A DNA stretch of 64,000 nucleotides, taken from NCBI GenBank assembly GCA_036936605.1, contig JAUPFV010000002.1, forward strand, positions 123,674,376-123,738,375, written 5' to 3'. The stretch is from Limnanthes douglasii subsp. nivea (taxonomy: Eukaryota; Streptophyta; Magnoliopsida; Brassicales; Limnanthaceae). This document shows, in pieces, positions 12,734 through 24,734 of this stretch; positions within the stretch are counted from its first letter, which is position 1; each line of letters opens with the position of its first letter. Below the pieces are notes generated by a model. That model had not been told where the DNA came from. It ran no database searches and saw only the letters and a program-made list of their open reading frames with translations. Both the position numbers and the translations under genes were made by a program.

Positions 12734-13857
12734 TTGATTTCCAACCTCAATGAGCCTATTTATATTATTGGGAGTATTTGTTTTCCATTATTTAGGCTTA
12801 GGTACCTTTTTGGTGTACTAGGTGATAACGGGATACTTGAGAGTGTATTTATGGATATTTTTCTCTTTTTTAGGTTGAGATTTAAAATATATATGCACCT
12901 TTCAAAGTTAAAAATAACAAATAAAAAATTAATTTTGGTTTGTAGTTGAAAGTCATAGGTATCACATATCGTGTTTTTAAGGATATTATTAAAAGAAAAT
13001 TGTTATCATATGATTTTTGGTAAACTTTAAAATCAAGATATTGTTTTTAATCCAAAGGGATTATATTTTTGAGGCAGTAAAAAATACAGGTTTCAATAGT
13101 GGAGATAAGGAACGACGTCAAATCAAAGGCGCTAAACTAGACAACGAAATTTTTAGGAACTTAAAACTCTTAAACACTAATGGAAAGAGAACGCTTCAAC
13201 TTCTAGAAAACCCGGTTACATGAAGCTCATACAGACAACAAGGAGTGGATCAATGGAGGCTCAACATGAAAGATCTGAGAAACAGAGGTGATCAACAAGG
13301 CTTGAATCAGATATGGAGGCTCTAAGAAGATCACAAGAAAAAACAATATGGCAGAAAAGCATAGTCGAGAGCAAGAACATCAATCCATCAGATATCAAAG
13401 TTCCGCACGAAGAGCAAGAATAGAGAATCAATTTTTAACCAGAGAAGAAGATTAGAAGTTATGACAGACATAACAGCTTTAAATCAAATTCAAATCATGT
13501 AGAATAAAAGATAAATGAGCCACATAATAGATTGAATTCAAAGAATTAGATGGCTAGGTTAGAAATATAGAAAACATGTAACGGACGAATTAAGAATTGC
13601 TTAAATAACTAAGACACAAACTCCAAAAATAGAAATTGCACACAAAAACAAATAGGTTAGATTTAAGTTATATATATGGTTACAATATTATTTTTATTAT
13701 CAATAAAAAATAATCACAATAGTACGTCATCGTAATTTAGCATTAATAATCCTTTGTAATTTAATATTAGTACTCAGTTTTTAAAATGATAGGTACCCTA
13801 GCGAAGACAAAGACAGGCTAATTTTGGAAGAGATACTAACAAAAAAGTTACCCTATT
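12734..13857. other. no recognisable gene
   Basis: AT-rich, with a purine-rich stretch at 13080-13540 that reads as charged, stop-broken peptide in every frame. I recognise no domain or element end in it. Confidence 0.3.
12757..12764 (-). promoter_or_regulatory. TATA-like box, candidate LTR promoter of the old Tat element
   Basis: Reads TATAAATA followed by GGCTC on the minus strand, about 780 bp upstream of the gag ATG at 11980. The position fits an LTR promoter, but the LTR itself is not proven. Confidence 0.35.
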
Positions 13858-14861
13858 AATTATATATATACTAAAGTAGTCACTCATTCAGTGTATTTAT
13901 CAACCGTGAATCACTACTTATCACTTTTTATATTTTGTAAGATTTTATATATTTAGTTTATTTTTACATATAGATTTATTAATTATTTTACATGTTTGTA
14001 GTTTTAGTTTTGGTTATGGCACATCGTATCAACGTAAGACATGGTTTTGCTTTTAATAATATATTTAATTAGCTCTAGGTTTGACGCGTCATCGTGTATG
14101 AACGTGGCGTTTTATATATTTAATTTGTTTTAGGTTTGACCCGTGCTATTAATGCGTCGTTCGTAAGTAAAGTCTTCTTTTAACATTGTATATAAATTCA
14201 CCATCTGTTTTAACTTATATCTCGCGAAAATATAAATTCATAGTTTGTATTTAACTTTCATTTCCTCTATCTTTTTTGTTTCATTTCTTCTTTCTTTTGT
14301 TATTTCTTCTTCACTTTGGTGTTTTGTTTTTCATTTCTTCCTCTTTCATTTTCAGGTCAATCATTTTTTACATTTTTAAGGTTTGGAAACAATGTTTATT
14401 ATATACTTACATGTTCCGTATTAATTTTTTTTTTATCATTTGAAAAATTGATTAAAATTATATCGCAATGACAAATTGCAGGTTTTGTTTGTAGGGGTAT
14501 TTATTAAAAAGGTTAGGGATTTCATCTGATACTTCTATCAAAGTTGCAAAGGTATTATACTCAGCTTTGTATTAGTTTTTAGTTTATATTTTTTTAGTTT
14601 GATATAAGCGAATGGAAGAACAGCTATAGATTTCGCCTTTATGCATGTTTTGTACGAGAAATGATTGAACACTTAGACACTTATCTAACTTTGAAATTTT
14701 ATGATCTAAAATTTTATATTTAGCATCAACTAAGATTGGAGGTGGATAAGAAAATGCCGACCGAACTTATAATAAATTTATAAGAAGATTTAAAAATTTA
14801 GAATAAGTTTAGATTTAAAAGGTTTAGACAATACTAACATCTATTAGATAAAAAGTAAAAT

Positions 14862-15059
14862 ATTAATATAGGGTAATGCTAACCGGTGCATATGGTCACG
14901 GGTTAGCAAGCATAAAATAGTAGCTTTTCTTGCAAATAATTATCTCAATTTTATAAATAGTAATGGGTATTAATGGTTATTGAGATTAGAAGAATTTGAA
15001 GAAACTATAACCCTCATGTTTATTATGGTAGTCACCTTTCTTTTATATTAGGTAAGTTT

Positions 15060-15104
<45 letters not shown>

Positions 15105-15968
15105 TTTCATTAAAAACATAGTAATTAATATATAAACAAGTTTTCAAAATATTTTAAATATCAATTTTGAATTAAATGTTGTTTTCTCAAGTTTTTAATC
15201 AAAACAGTATAATTTTAAATTCAGATTTTAATTTCATTTTTTTAAAGTTAAATATTCAGTTCAATTTTCAATTTTTCTAACTAATTAATTGTATAACTAA
15301 TTTAATTTTCAATTTATTTAAAAAATGAAAAGTTTATTAATTACAGATTTATTTATAATTTTTTTTTAAGCAAGTAGGTTTTTTTTTATTACAAACCATT
15401 AGTTATACAAAATAACTAAAAATCTATTTCCAGATTATATAAAATCATAAATAAAAATAATATGATTAAATTAATTAGCTACATAATTATTTTTGTAATA
15501 TATTTCAATATTTTGATATAAAATATGACCATTAAAATATACTTTTAATAATTACGGAATTATTTTTGTCCCAATTAAATTATTAATTCAAAAATTAGTA
15601 ATCTAATGCAAAAATATGCTATTTAATACTTAACAAATAAAATAAAAAATTAATTAATTAAATAATCAATAGTTTTACGAAACTCTACAATATTAACATT
15701 TGTTTTGTTTTTACGGTAACAAAAATTAACTTAAATAACATATATTAATAATTAATTTATTAGTGAGACGTTTAAAAAAGTCATAAAATTATATTTCTAT
15801 AATATTTTACGTGGAAATCAACAATTGTATAGGTAGGAGGATAGTTTTGTCATTATAAAAATTAAATTATAGCTATTATTATCCTTCCTAACATTTAGAT
15901 AAAAGTAAACTAAAAAGCTACTATTTAACCGGTACCATAGGCACCCGTTAGTCAAACCCATTAATATA
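14862..15968. mobile_element. MULE-type MITE with 9-bp target duplication
   Basis: The element is 14871-15959 (1089 bp), flanked by the 9-bp direct repeat ATTAATATA at 14862-14870 and 15960-15968. Its terminal inverted repeats are about 50 bp and imperfect: GGGTAATGCTAACCGGTGCA at the left, and GGGTTTGACTAACGGGTGCC read inward from the right, both running on to AATAGTAGCTTTT. The 9-bp duplication and long inverted repeats fit the Mutator superfamily. The interior is AT-rich and non-coding, with a (TA)n run at 15063-15097. It has no transposase and would need one from elsewhere. Confidence 0.85.
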
Positions 15969-15978
15969 TTAGTGTTGG

Positions 15979-16835
15979 ATTATATGTAGAGATGGAATTT
16001 AACCAAAACCGTGGTATCCGAACCGAATTGATCTGGCGGTGTGGATTATTCGAAAAAGAAAAAAGAAACGGTCGGGTTATGGTTTTTATTTTTATTACCC
16101 GTTCGGGTTTGGTTCGGGTTTCGGTTTTGGATATTTCCCGTGGATACCCACCCCAAACCCGACCCGTAAAAATAGTAAAATACTTTTACTTTTTTAAATA
16201 TTAGTTAATAGTATAATACTTTTATATTTTAAAATATTATTATAGCTTAATAGAAAATATTAGTCCATGGGCCCGTTATGAATCTATAAATCCTACCTAT
16301 CTCAAACTATTTGTCTTACTTTATCGGTAACTTCTTTCTTCTATGTTCAACTTTCTATTTCAAACTATCTATCTTACTCTTTCTTCTCTGTTCAACTTTC
16401 TATTTCAAATTATCTATCTTACTTTATCGTAACCTCTTTCTTCTCTCTTCAACTACTAAAGGGCGTTCTCTATCATTATCTCATAAAAGATTTTCTATGA
16501 AAAATTGCAGAATTAGATAATATATATTTCGATTGGAATATAGTAAGTTTAATTCTTGTTTAATATAATATATATTTTCAATTGAATTATATTTATCTTG
16601 AGTGATTTCTCTAATCCGCATCATGTATATTTTTTATATTTTTTTTATTGTTTAGGATAATATTTTTATATGTAATACATATGAAATTTATTTTCTTTTT
16701 ACTTATTTCTAATAATATACAATTTTTTATTAGATAATATTTATGTTTTCTTTAATCAAATTTTAGTTTTTTTTATTTTATATTTTTTTATTGGATAATA
16801 TTTATGTTGATGATTTTAATCGTGTCAAATTATTG

Positions 16836-16886
<51 letters not shown>

Positions 16887-17193
16887 TATATAATATGTAT
16901 TTTTGAAATTTATTTCCTTTATTTTCTTGTTTAGGTTAATATATATCATGACATTAAATTTGGAATTAAAATTTATTCTTATGTTATAACTATTATTCTA
17001 ACAATATTTTTTATATAATGAAGGTTCAATATTTAATTAAATATATATTATTCTTACAATATTTTAGGTCAGGTTGGGTTCGCGAGTTCGGTTTTGGTAT
17101 AAAAAATATATCCTTTTGGGTTCCGGCCGTTTTGGTATAAAAAATATATCCTTCTGGGTTCGGAGCCGGCCCGTTGCGATCCCTAATAATATG
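15979..17193. mobile_element. hAT-type MITE with near-perfect 8-bp target duplication
   Basis: The element is 15987-17185 (1199 bp). The left end reads TAGAGATGGAA and the right end, read inward, TAGGGATCGCAACGGG, the TAGGGATGGCAA type of hAT terminus. The flanks are ATTATATG (15979-15986) and ATAATATG (17186-17193), an 8-bp duplication with one mismatch. Subterminal regions carry the GGGTTCGG/CCCGACCC tracts common in hAT MITEs. The interior contains an (ATT)n/(AT)n microsatellite at 16839-16892 and no gene. It lies only 18 bp from the target duplication of the preceding MITE. Confidence 0.8.
16839..16892. repeat. (ATT)n-(TA)n microsatellite
   Basis: About 13 ATT-type triplets pass into a short TA run inside the hAT MITE. 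Confidence 0.9.
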
Positions 17194-18439
17194 AGTCAAA
17201 ATAAATTATTAATGTTTTTTATAGTAAATATGTATTTATTTTTATTTTTATTTCTTTAGTTTTATAAAACCAAAAAATAATGTAAGCTAATCAAATATTT
17301 TAGTGAATATTTTATTGAGTTCAGAAAATAAAATAAAAATAAATATAGTAGTGTATTAATTATTGATTATGTATTCTAGGAGTTAAAACTGATTATTTAA
17401 AATTTGGCCTAACTTAAGATGGGTGAGATCTTAAGAGGTACATCAAATATATCAAAATTCTTGTTACATACAAAATATTTTCATAATTCCAATAAGTGTA
17501 TAATATTTTTTATACTAACACTATATCTAATATTCTAGATACACTTATTAGAATTAACCAAAGAACCACTAAACAAGAATTTTTAATTATTCTATATATC
17601 TTATTGGAAATAACTCTAAGATTTTAATAAGTTTTTTTATTTAAATTTTTAATCCATTGGGTATTAAAGTATTTGTTTCCAAATATAAAATTATAATTAT
17701 AAAATAGATTCTATAAAATAGATTGTATTTAAACTTATATATAGGCTAAGTCATAAATAGATTGTATTCTGTTTTATATTTAGGATTAGCCCCTGAAGCA
17801 TTGGGAATTTTTCTCAATATTTGTTTAATTCATAAAATTAATAATCGAACATAAAATTAATAATCGAACAGATTTAAAATAATATATAAATTTTGTCAGT
17901 TTATTATGAATTTACTACTAAAATTAATAAGATTAGTTAATAATTTAAAATTATATTTTGAATACAATTATTTTTTGTTTACATATTTATAAATATTATA
18001 AATATGTGTTAGTTTAATTATAATCCTTCTTTTATTGTTCTTGGCCATAATATGTGAGTCTAATGGTTGCCAAAATTAATGTCGAAAACTAATTCATGAA
18101 TCTAGGTTTTAGTTTATGGTTTTTCTTTTATAATATCAAGGTTTATATTTTTTGTTAGATTTTTTTATTGTGGGTTATAAATCATACGTTTTGAGATTCT
18201 CGGGGTTGAAGGAATATACGTGGATCAGGTTATCAAAGGTATGTATTTAGATTTATATTCTTTGTTATGAGGTTTTAGTAGTTTTTATTATGTGTTATAC
18301 AGCTTTAGTGGTTGTAATTTTTTTAAAGTACAATGAGGATTTATCTCCTTCGAACCAATCCATATTCTGACCACCAAAGAATTAAAAAGAAGAAAGGACA
18401 AAGTAGGGGTCTTAGTTTATCCAGGTATAACATGATCTG
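17186..18439. other. AT-rich, no gene
   Basis: No open frame or element end recognised. Short direct repeats such as AAAATTAATAATCGAACA occur twice at about 17837 and 17854. Confidence 0.4.
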
Positions 18440-18978
18440 GATACTCTTGCATGAATGCGCTGCTTTTCAATAGATGTGTGATCGTTGATGATGGAAAAGT
18501 AATCACTTTAGGAAGAAATCGAACAACCGAAACAAGAAATTCGAACAAGAATGCAACAAGACATGCAGAGATGAAAGCTACATAAACGCTTCTCGAGTAG
18601 CGGTAAAAAAAATGGAATTTCGCATTTGGAGGTTGCTGAAATTCTTTCGAAATGCATCCATTACATAATATGTGAACCTTGCGTTATGCGTGCAGTAGCT
18701 TTGTCAATTATTGGTATAAAAATATATTTTGTCACTTATTCGTGTAAAAAATATTTTATGGTTGTGGAAACGATAGCCCCTGCATTCAAGTGCTTTGGCT
18801 TCTTGCATTAGTGGTGAAGTTTTGCAAGGACAAGGTTTCGAATGTGTTGGAAGAACAATGACATCCCAAAAAAAATGTTCTCACAAAATTTGTATGAACA
18901 AAGGAATCTTAACTCTCCAAAGCCTCACGAGCCTCTTATTCAGTACTGAAAAGAGGCTCACTCGTTGTAGGACTTGAT
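18440..18978 (+). pseudogene. TAD2: TAD2/ADAT2 tRNA adenosine deaminase pseudogene
   Basis: Successive frames match the catalytic subunit of the tRNA A34-to-inosine deaminase. 18469-18585 reads CVIVDDGKVITLGRNR then NATRHAEMKAT, containing the zinc-ligand HAE motif and catalytic Glu. 18626-18720 reads EVAEILSKC, EPCVMR and ALSIIGIK, where the family has PCxxC, so the last zinc Cys is Arg here. 18795-18950 reads GEVLQGQGFECVGRTMTS. At least three frameshifts and stops are present. No introns were seen across the matched part, so it is either a processed copy or captured cDNA-like sequence. It lies in the Helitron-like span. Identification rests on family motifs; the fragment is certainly non-functional. 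Confidence 0.75.
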
Positions 18979-19893
18979 GACAAATTCGTTATGTATGCTA
19001 TATTATCTATCCTTCATCTTTCTAGCTATTATAATTGAACTGCGTATTACGATAACACTGTGATATATATAATTATGTTTTTTGAAATTTCTCTTGTCAT
19101 GAGCTGATATACATTCTTTATTTTTATATTTAAAAAACAAATATGTTATTTGTGTTTATGTAATTTTGAACTATTTTTTTAAAGACATATTTGTATTATA
19201 TTTTGATATGATATAATATTTTAGATTCGATAATCTCATTTTTTTATGGATAAATTTTTATTTTTATTTTTAGATTATAAGTTTTTTTATTTTTCGCAGC
19301 AACACGGGTATTTGTTGGGTTATATATTTGTGATTTTGACAATTATTCTATTTCATATTTATTTTTTTGATAATTTTTAGGAGCTTTGCTACTGGGGTGT
19401 TTATTTGAAGAATGGAAATAAACTTTTTTAGTTTCAAAACACTACGGTTAGTTTTAGAGTTAGGATACAATCCACATTCTTCATTGAAAGCATGCGAACA
19501 TGTTTAGAAGTTAATGTATTATACTAAAGTTAATGTGTTATACAATTATTTATAGATATGGAATCTTGGTTTCAGTGAACCGAGTTTAACCATTAAAGTA
19601 AAGATATTGACATTGAAAAAAAAGAAATCCTAAGAAGAAATTTAATGCGGGCACCATTATAAAGGTAAGGTAAGCATTGTTTAGCAAATTGATTATTTGA
19701 AACTTTGTTGCTGTTTTAGTGTTATGGTTTCTATTTGGATTTTGACATATTTTAAGTTTAACGAATGAAATGGATAGTGTGGATAAGGAGGAAAGAATTA
19801 TTTACCCAGAAAACTAAAACTGATCATGGATAGGGAGGATAAGAAGGAAAAACTAAAACAAAAATTTTGTCCTTTTTATTAATTTAAATATGT
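18979..19893. other. AT-rich, no gene
   Basis: No coding sequence. 19298-19320 (CGCAGCAACACGGGTA) resembles a decayed Helitron hairpin but has no clear CTAG end. Confidence 0.35.
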
Positions 19894-19926
19894 AACCTGC
19901 GGCAACGTGTCGGAAATTTCTCTAGT
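19894..19926 (+). other. Helitron-like 3' terminus
   Basis: An imperfect stem CCTGCG/CGTGTCGG around GCAA is followed by TTTCTCTAG and then T. This is the hairpin plus CTAG|T arrangement of plant Helitron ends, with several stem mismatches. Confidence 0.4.
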
Positions 19927-20473
19927 ATAAGCTAAGATAAATTAATGCTTTGATTAACCAATGAAACATTAGTTATGTTTGATAAATGAACACAGTAATT
20001 TTTTGGATAGTCATAAACGGAGAGACCAACATCAAAAGCAAAAAACAAACATTCCCTCGAAAGGCAACTAACAAAAGGAATCATTATAATATCAAATTAA
20101 CCGATCATTTTGATTTAAACAAAATATAATTATAATTGCACCAGATGAGCCGGTCTAAGCCACCACCCTTATAGGATTCTGGGAAATGTGACTTCAAAAT
20201 AGATACCTTAACCTAAGGTGTCTATCTGAAAACATCGTTTGAGCATTATAAGACGAGTAGTTGGGAGATGGTTCTCTTATGTTTTAAAAGATAGACGGTG
20301 GCTGAGCTGTTAAAGGAACAAGAACCCTACGACTGAATCTAAGATCATCTGTATTAGGTTCAGGCTTTCTTCCGTAAACGATGGATAAGGGGGAGCGTGA
20401 GCACTATGGCGGTTACTTTTGCACTTTCCCTTTTTGTTTTCTACCGATTTTATGTCCATTGATTGAGATGTAC
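19927..20473. other. no gene before the copia LTR
   Basis: Mixed-composition DNA without an open frame that I recognise. The minus-strand frame at 20310-20540 overlaps the LTR and shows no domain. Confidence 0.35.
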
Positions 20474-20856
20474 GGTTAGATATTTTTGTATAATTGGACC
20501 GACTACTCGACCAATTTAATAATGATATATTATTGAACAAATCATAGAGTACGGAGTGGACACTTGTCAGATTATATCATGATTAACAGGGTTGAAGGGG
20601 AATAGCCTCTTGCGAGGTCCAAGGGACGGATCCCCGGCTTGGGTCAACAGAATTTTAAAATTGAAGATTTGAATGTTTTATTCAAATTTCAAATTTCAAC
20701 CATTTTAATTCAAATCTCGGTATATGATCTTATCTACCCTAACTACCCTAATTGTCGAACCTATCTTGTTGGTCGAATTGCTTAAAGTGTAGGTTCTGTT
20801 GAAAACAAAACACACCAATTTTATCATTCTTCCTGTTAAAACAAAATATTTTTATC
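20474..20856 (+). repeat. 5' LTR of the copia element
   Basis: It aligns with 36101-36460. Shared blocks include GACCAATTTAAT, ATTATATCATGATTAACAGG and ATATGATCTTATCTACCC. It has about 25 extra bases near 20605 relative to the other LTR. The start has GG where the partner has TGTT, and the right boundary is approximate. Confidence 0.75.
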
Positions 20857-20986
20857 GAGTTGAGAATTTTTGGAGAACCCCAAAAATATTTCGATTAGAA
20901 TTTTTTTCAGAGAATTATCCAGAAATCTTCAAATACTGTTTCCTACAAATAATTGAAATATTTTATTATTGTGTGTGAAGATAGAG

Positions 20987-21960
20987 ATGACGAACGGAGG
21001 AGAATCAGCGAAGGATATGACAAGTAAATTCGCTAAGTCGGACAAGTTCGAAGGACATGATTTCAGATGATGGCAGAAAAAGATGCATTTTATGTTGACT
21101 ACCCTCAAGGTTGTGTATGTCCTGAGAACCCTCTGGTCGGAGATCACTGAGAATGAAACGCTGGAACAAACAAGGAGGTACAACAAGTGGGAGAATGATG
21201 ACTACATTTGTCGAGGCCATATATTAAACGGTATGTCTGATACTTTATTTGATGTATACCAAAATTTCGAATCTGCAAAAGAGTTATGGGATTCTATTGA
21301 ATCGAAATACATGTCAGAAGATGCTTCTAGTAGAAAGTTCCTGCTATTAATTTCATAAATTACAAAATGGTTGACGCTAGAGCTGTGATTAAACAATATA
21401 ATGAACTACTACGAATTCTGAGTCAATTTGTCCAACATAATATGAAAATGGACGAATGTATTTCATTTTTTTCTGTTATTGACAATTTGCCTTCTTCATA
21501 GAAGGATTTTAAACACCCTTTGAAACATAACAAGGAAGAAATGACTTTAGTCGAACTTGGTAGTCACTTTAATATTGAAGAGTCTCTAAGGGCTCAAGAT
21601 GAAATAAGTAACCCTAAGGTTAAAAACCAAGTGGGAAACTTATCTATAAATATGGCTGAAAGGAGCACATTCTTTAAGAATAGAAATACAGATAAGGGGA
21701 ATAAACAAAAGTTTAAAGGTAACAACAAAAACAACAATTTTTCCAGAAAAATCCTAAAATTGCATGTTGGAAATATGGAAAACCTGGTCACTTTAGGAGG
21801 GATTGTCGAGTTGGAAAAGAGAAAAAATGTTGGTCCAAGTGGGAACAATGTTGGTCCAAATGGAAACAATGATGGTTCAAGTGGATCTAAGGATCCTGAA
21901 AAGCAACAAGGTCAAATTTATTTCAGAATTTTAATTCTGGTCATAATTATATATCTCTAG
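20987..21960 (+). pseudogene. copia gag
   Basis: It starts at ATG 20987 (MTNGGES). Motifs such as KFEGHDF, KWENDDYICRGHILNGMSD and SAKELWDSIESKYMSEDASS are typical of plant copia gag. A TGA replaces Trp after GHDF, a TAA ends the frame at about 21357, and frames shift afterwards. The zinc knuckle near 21765-21810 reads CWKYGKPGHFRRDC, so the second Cys of the CCHC motif is Tyr. The C-terminal Asn/Gly-rich segment repeats NNVGPNGNN-like units. Confidence 0.8.
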
Positions 21961-22180
21961 TATCTGGAGCATTTTATGTTGAGGATGATGATGTTTCTTG
22001 GTGGATTGATTTAAGAGCAACAAGTCATGTACGTAAGGACCTTCGTTGGTTCAGAAATTTTCAACCGATTGAAGATGGATTATCACTTAAGATGGGAAAT
22101 GTTGCAACCGAACCAATTAAAGGACTAGGAATGTTAAATTACTATTTGCTTTTGTAAAATACATATTATTAAATAATGTA
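21961..22180 (+). pseudogene. copia protease remnant
   Basis: Reads WWIDLRATSHV where active copia proteases have WxxDSGATxH, so the DSG active site is changed to DLR. LKMGNVATEPIKGLG follows, then a frameshift into the integrase frame. Confidence 0.7.
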
Positions 22181-23495
22181 TTGTATGTTCCTAGGATTCG
22201 AAAGAATATTTTGTCTGGTGTTGTTTTAAACAATTGTGGTTTCAAACAAGTGTATGAAAGTGGCAAATATGTATTGTCAAAACATGGTGTATTTATGGGA
22301 TTCAAATATTTGTGTAACGGTATGTTTATGTTAAATATTAATGTTTCGTTCCAAAATGATTCTGCTTGTATAGCTTCTACTAGTATGTGTAGAAATTTGA
22401 ATAAAACAGAATTATGGCATGCTAGATTAGGACATGTTCATTATGGAAGAATAAAAGACATGTCGAAAATGATCCTTATTCCGCATGTTGATTCAAACAA
22501 TGAAAAATTCAAAACTTGCATGTTAACTAAGATAACTAGAAAACCTTTCAATAATGTTAACCGAGTTTCCAAAATATTGGAACTAGTATATAGTGATCTA
22601 TGTGATTTCCATGCTACACCTTCGTTAGGAAATAAAAAGTATGTTATTACTTTTATTGATGATGCATCTAAATATTGCTATATTTATTTGTTGCATGCTA
22701 AAAATAAAGCTCTTGATAAGTTTAAAATATATAAGGAAGAAGTAGAGCTACATAAGAATGATTTGATTCAACATCTATGTACGGAATACGAAGGTGAATA
22801 TTATGATCCTATATATTTTCAGTCTACTGGTATAATTCATCAAACCAAAGCTCCTTATACACCACAACAAAATGGTATAGTTGAGAGGAAGAATAGAACT
22901 TTGAAAGAAATGGTTAATTCTATGTTGTCCTATTCGGGTTTGAGTGAAGGATTTTGGGGTGAGGCTATGTTAATAGCCTGTTATTTATTGAATTATATTC
23001 CTACTAAAAAGAAAAAAGATGACCTCATATGAGCTTTGGTTTAAGAAGCCTCCAACACTGAATTATTTGAGAGTTTGGGGTTGTAGAGCAGTTGTAATAC
23101 TCACTAAACCCAAAAGGAAAAATTTGGGTGAAAGAGGTATGGATTTTATCTTCATTGGATATACTGAGCATTTCGTTGCATATAGGTTCTATATGTTAGA
23201 ATCTAATGACTATGTGTAGGTGAACACTGTTATCGAGTCAAGAGATGCAATATTTGATGAAGACAGATTTACCTCTATACCAAGACCTAGATATACTATT
23301 CAAAACTCTTTGAATAGGAACTCAATTCAAACTGAAAAATCTATCAAGTGGTTATGTTTATGTACCTGAACCTTCTGAACCAAAGAGAAGTACTAGAACT
23401 AGAAAAGCTAAGTCATTCAAATCTGATTTTCAACTTTAAGGGTCAAGAGATAAGATTGACTACCAATATCAATATTGTTTTGTTATTAAAGATGG
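22181..23495 (+). pseudogene. copia integrase
   Basis: 22181-23032 is open and includes the GAG-pre/zinc region (LWHARLGHVHYGRIKDM; only one Cys of the following pair is kept), then the core: VYSDLCDF (first Asp), YITFIDDASKY-like text, CTEYEGEYYD where relatives have a D-x-G-G-E block (second Asp changed), and PQQNGIVERKNRTL with the catalytic Glu. 23019-23219 continues in another frame with YLRVWGC and FIFIGYTE. The remainder to 23495 is broken. Confidence 0.8.
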
Positions 23496-23496
23496 T

Positions 23497-24310
23497 TTGA
23501 GGACTTTTAGTGATGTTATGGCATCAAGGGATACAGCATTCTGGAAAGAAGCTATCCAATATGAGATAGAGTCTATCATGCATAATAATACATGGGAGTT
23601 GGCTTATTTACCTCGTGGTTGTAAATCATTGGGAAATAGAAGGATCTTTAAACGAAAAATGAAAGTATATGGTACTATTGAAAGGTATAAAGCTAGATTG
23701 GTTATCGAGGGGTTTAGACAAAGAGAAAGAATTGACTTCTTTGATACTTATGCTCCGGTTGTTAGAACTTCCACTATTAGATTGTTGATTGCACTTGCAT
23801 CTGTATACAATGTTGTAATTCATGAAATGGATATTAAAACTGCACTCTTGAATGGTGATTTGGATGAGGAGATTTATATGAAACAACCGGAAGGTTTTGT
23901 CATGCATGGTTGTGAAAACAAGGTATGCAAGTTGAAACAATATTTGTATGGTTTGAAACAAGCACCAAAAGATCGACATCTAAAATTTTATAATGTGATA
24001 TGGTGAAGGAGTTATGATTTTTCTATATGTGGATGATATGTTGATTTTTGGAACTGACCAAAATCAGGTTGATGAAACAAAGAAATTTTTATCATCTAGT
24101 TTTGAGATGAAGGATTTGAGGGAAGCTAAAATGATTCTTGGTATAAGAATCAAGCGAAAGAACAATAGTATATCGATTTCTCAATCTCGCTATATTGAGA
24201 AGATATTGAATAAATTTAATTTTAAAGATTGTTCTCTGGAAAGCTTACCTATAGATCCTAGTCTTAAGCTTCTACCTAATAAAGGTGCTGGTATATCTCA
24301 ACTTGAATAA
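23497..24310 (+). pseudogene. copia reverse transcriptase with internal deletion
   Basis: DVMASRDTAFWKEAI, YKARLVIEGFRQ, DTYAPVVRTSTIRLL, DIKTALLNGDLDEEIYMKQPEGF and LYGLKQAPK are the classical copia RT blocks, the first catalytic Asp being in DIKTA. A stop at 24004 is followed within a few bases by FLYVDDML, so roughly 40-60 residues between LKQAP and YVDD are missing. The YVDD box itself is intact. Downstream LGIRIKRKNNSISISQSRYIEKIL is well preserved. Confidence 0.85.
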
Positions 24311-24729
24311 TCAAGAGCCATCGGGTGTCTTATGTATGCCAGGACTAGCACTAGGCCGGATATTTCCTTTCTTGTTGAAAAACTTAGTAGGTATACTAGC
24401 AATCCTAGTTCACATTATTGGCAAGCTTTAAATAGAGTATTCAAGTATTTGAAAGGAACCATGAATTATGGTTTAACTCATACTGGATTTATTTCTGCCT
24501 TGAAGGATATTAAGACGCGAGTTAAATTTCCAATATGGAAGATCATTCTTTTACAAGTGGATGGGTATTTCTACTTAGGGGAGGTGTTATATCTTGGGCA
24601 TCTAAGAAATAAACTTGTATTACTGATTCAATAATGGAATCAGAGTTTTTAGCATTAGCAGCAGCGAGTAAAGAAGTTGAGTGGCTAAGAAATTTAAAGT
24701 ACAAAATTTTGTTGTGGCCCAAACCAATA
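24311..24729 (+). pseudogene. copia RNase H, 5' part
   Basis: Contains SRAIGCLMYARTSTRPDISF, YTSNPSSHYWQALNRVFKYL and, after a frameshift, ESEFLALAAASKEVEWLRNL. It breaks off at the Tat insertion site; the missing C-terminal part is at 35328-35540. Confidence 0.8.
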
Positions 24730-24734
24730 TCACC
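24730..24734. repeat. target-site duplication TCACC (left)
   Basis: The 5 bp before the left Tat LTR equal the 5 bp after the right one (35328-35332). A 5-bp duplication is normal for Ty3/gypsy insertion. Confidence 0.9.

Larger units (their letters stand above)
3878..12770 (-). mobile_element. old degenerate Tat-lineage Ty3/gypsy retrotransposon
   Basis: On the minus strand the order is gag (about 11980-10900), protease, reverse transcriptase, RNase H and integrase (ending at 7291), followed by non-coding sequence and a gene on the opposite strand (plus, 3878-6557). This is the architecture of the intact young element at 24735-35327 in mirror orientation, and each domain matches it. Gag-pol has many stops and frameshifts and lacks most of the RT palm. 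A TATA-like box on the minus strand at 12757-12764 would suit an LTR promoter. No LTR pair or target duplication could be found, so both outer ends are approximate. Lineage is from gene order, the antisense extra gene and similarity to the younger copy. Confidence 0.75.
13858..19925 (+). mobile_element. Helitron-like span (candidate, non-autonomous)
   Basis: The right end has the form of a plant Helitron 3' terminus: a GC-rich imperfect hairpin (CCTGCGGCAACGTGTCGG, 19895-19912) about 10 bp before CTAG followed by T (19922-19926). The left end, ATTATATATATACTAAAGTAG at about 13859, resembles common plant Helitron starts of the TCTATATATATACTAAAG type, though the first bases do not match exactly. 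No Rep/helicase gene is present. Inside are two MITEs and a TAD2 gene fragment, and gene fragments are typical Helitron cargo. A second decayed hairpin-like stretch at 19298-19315 suggests either two nested ends or chance. Ends are uncertain. Confidence 0.35.

Noticed and set aside
12734..13223. Short plus-strand frames after the old Tat element
   Set aside because: No domain, no promoter and AT-rich composition; random open frames of this size are expected.
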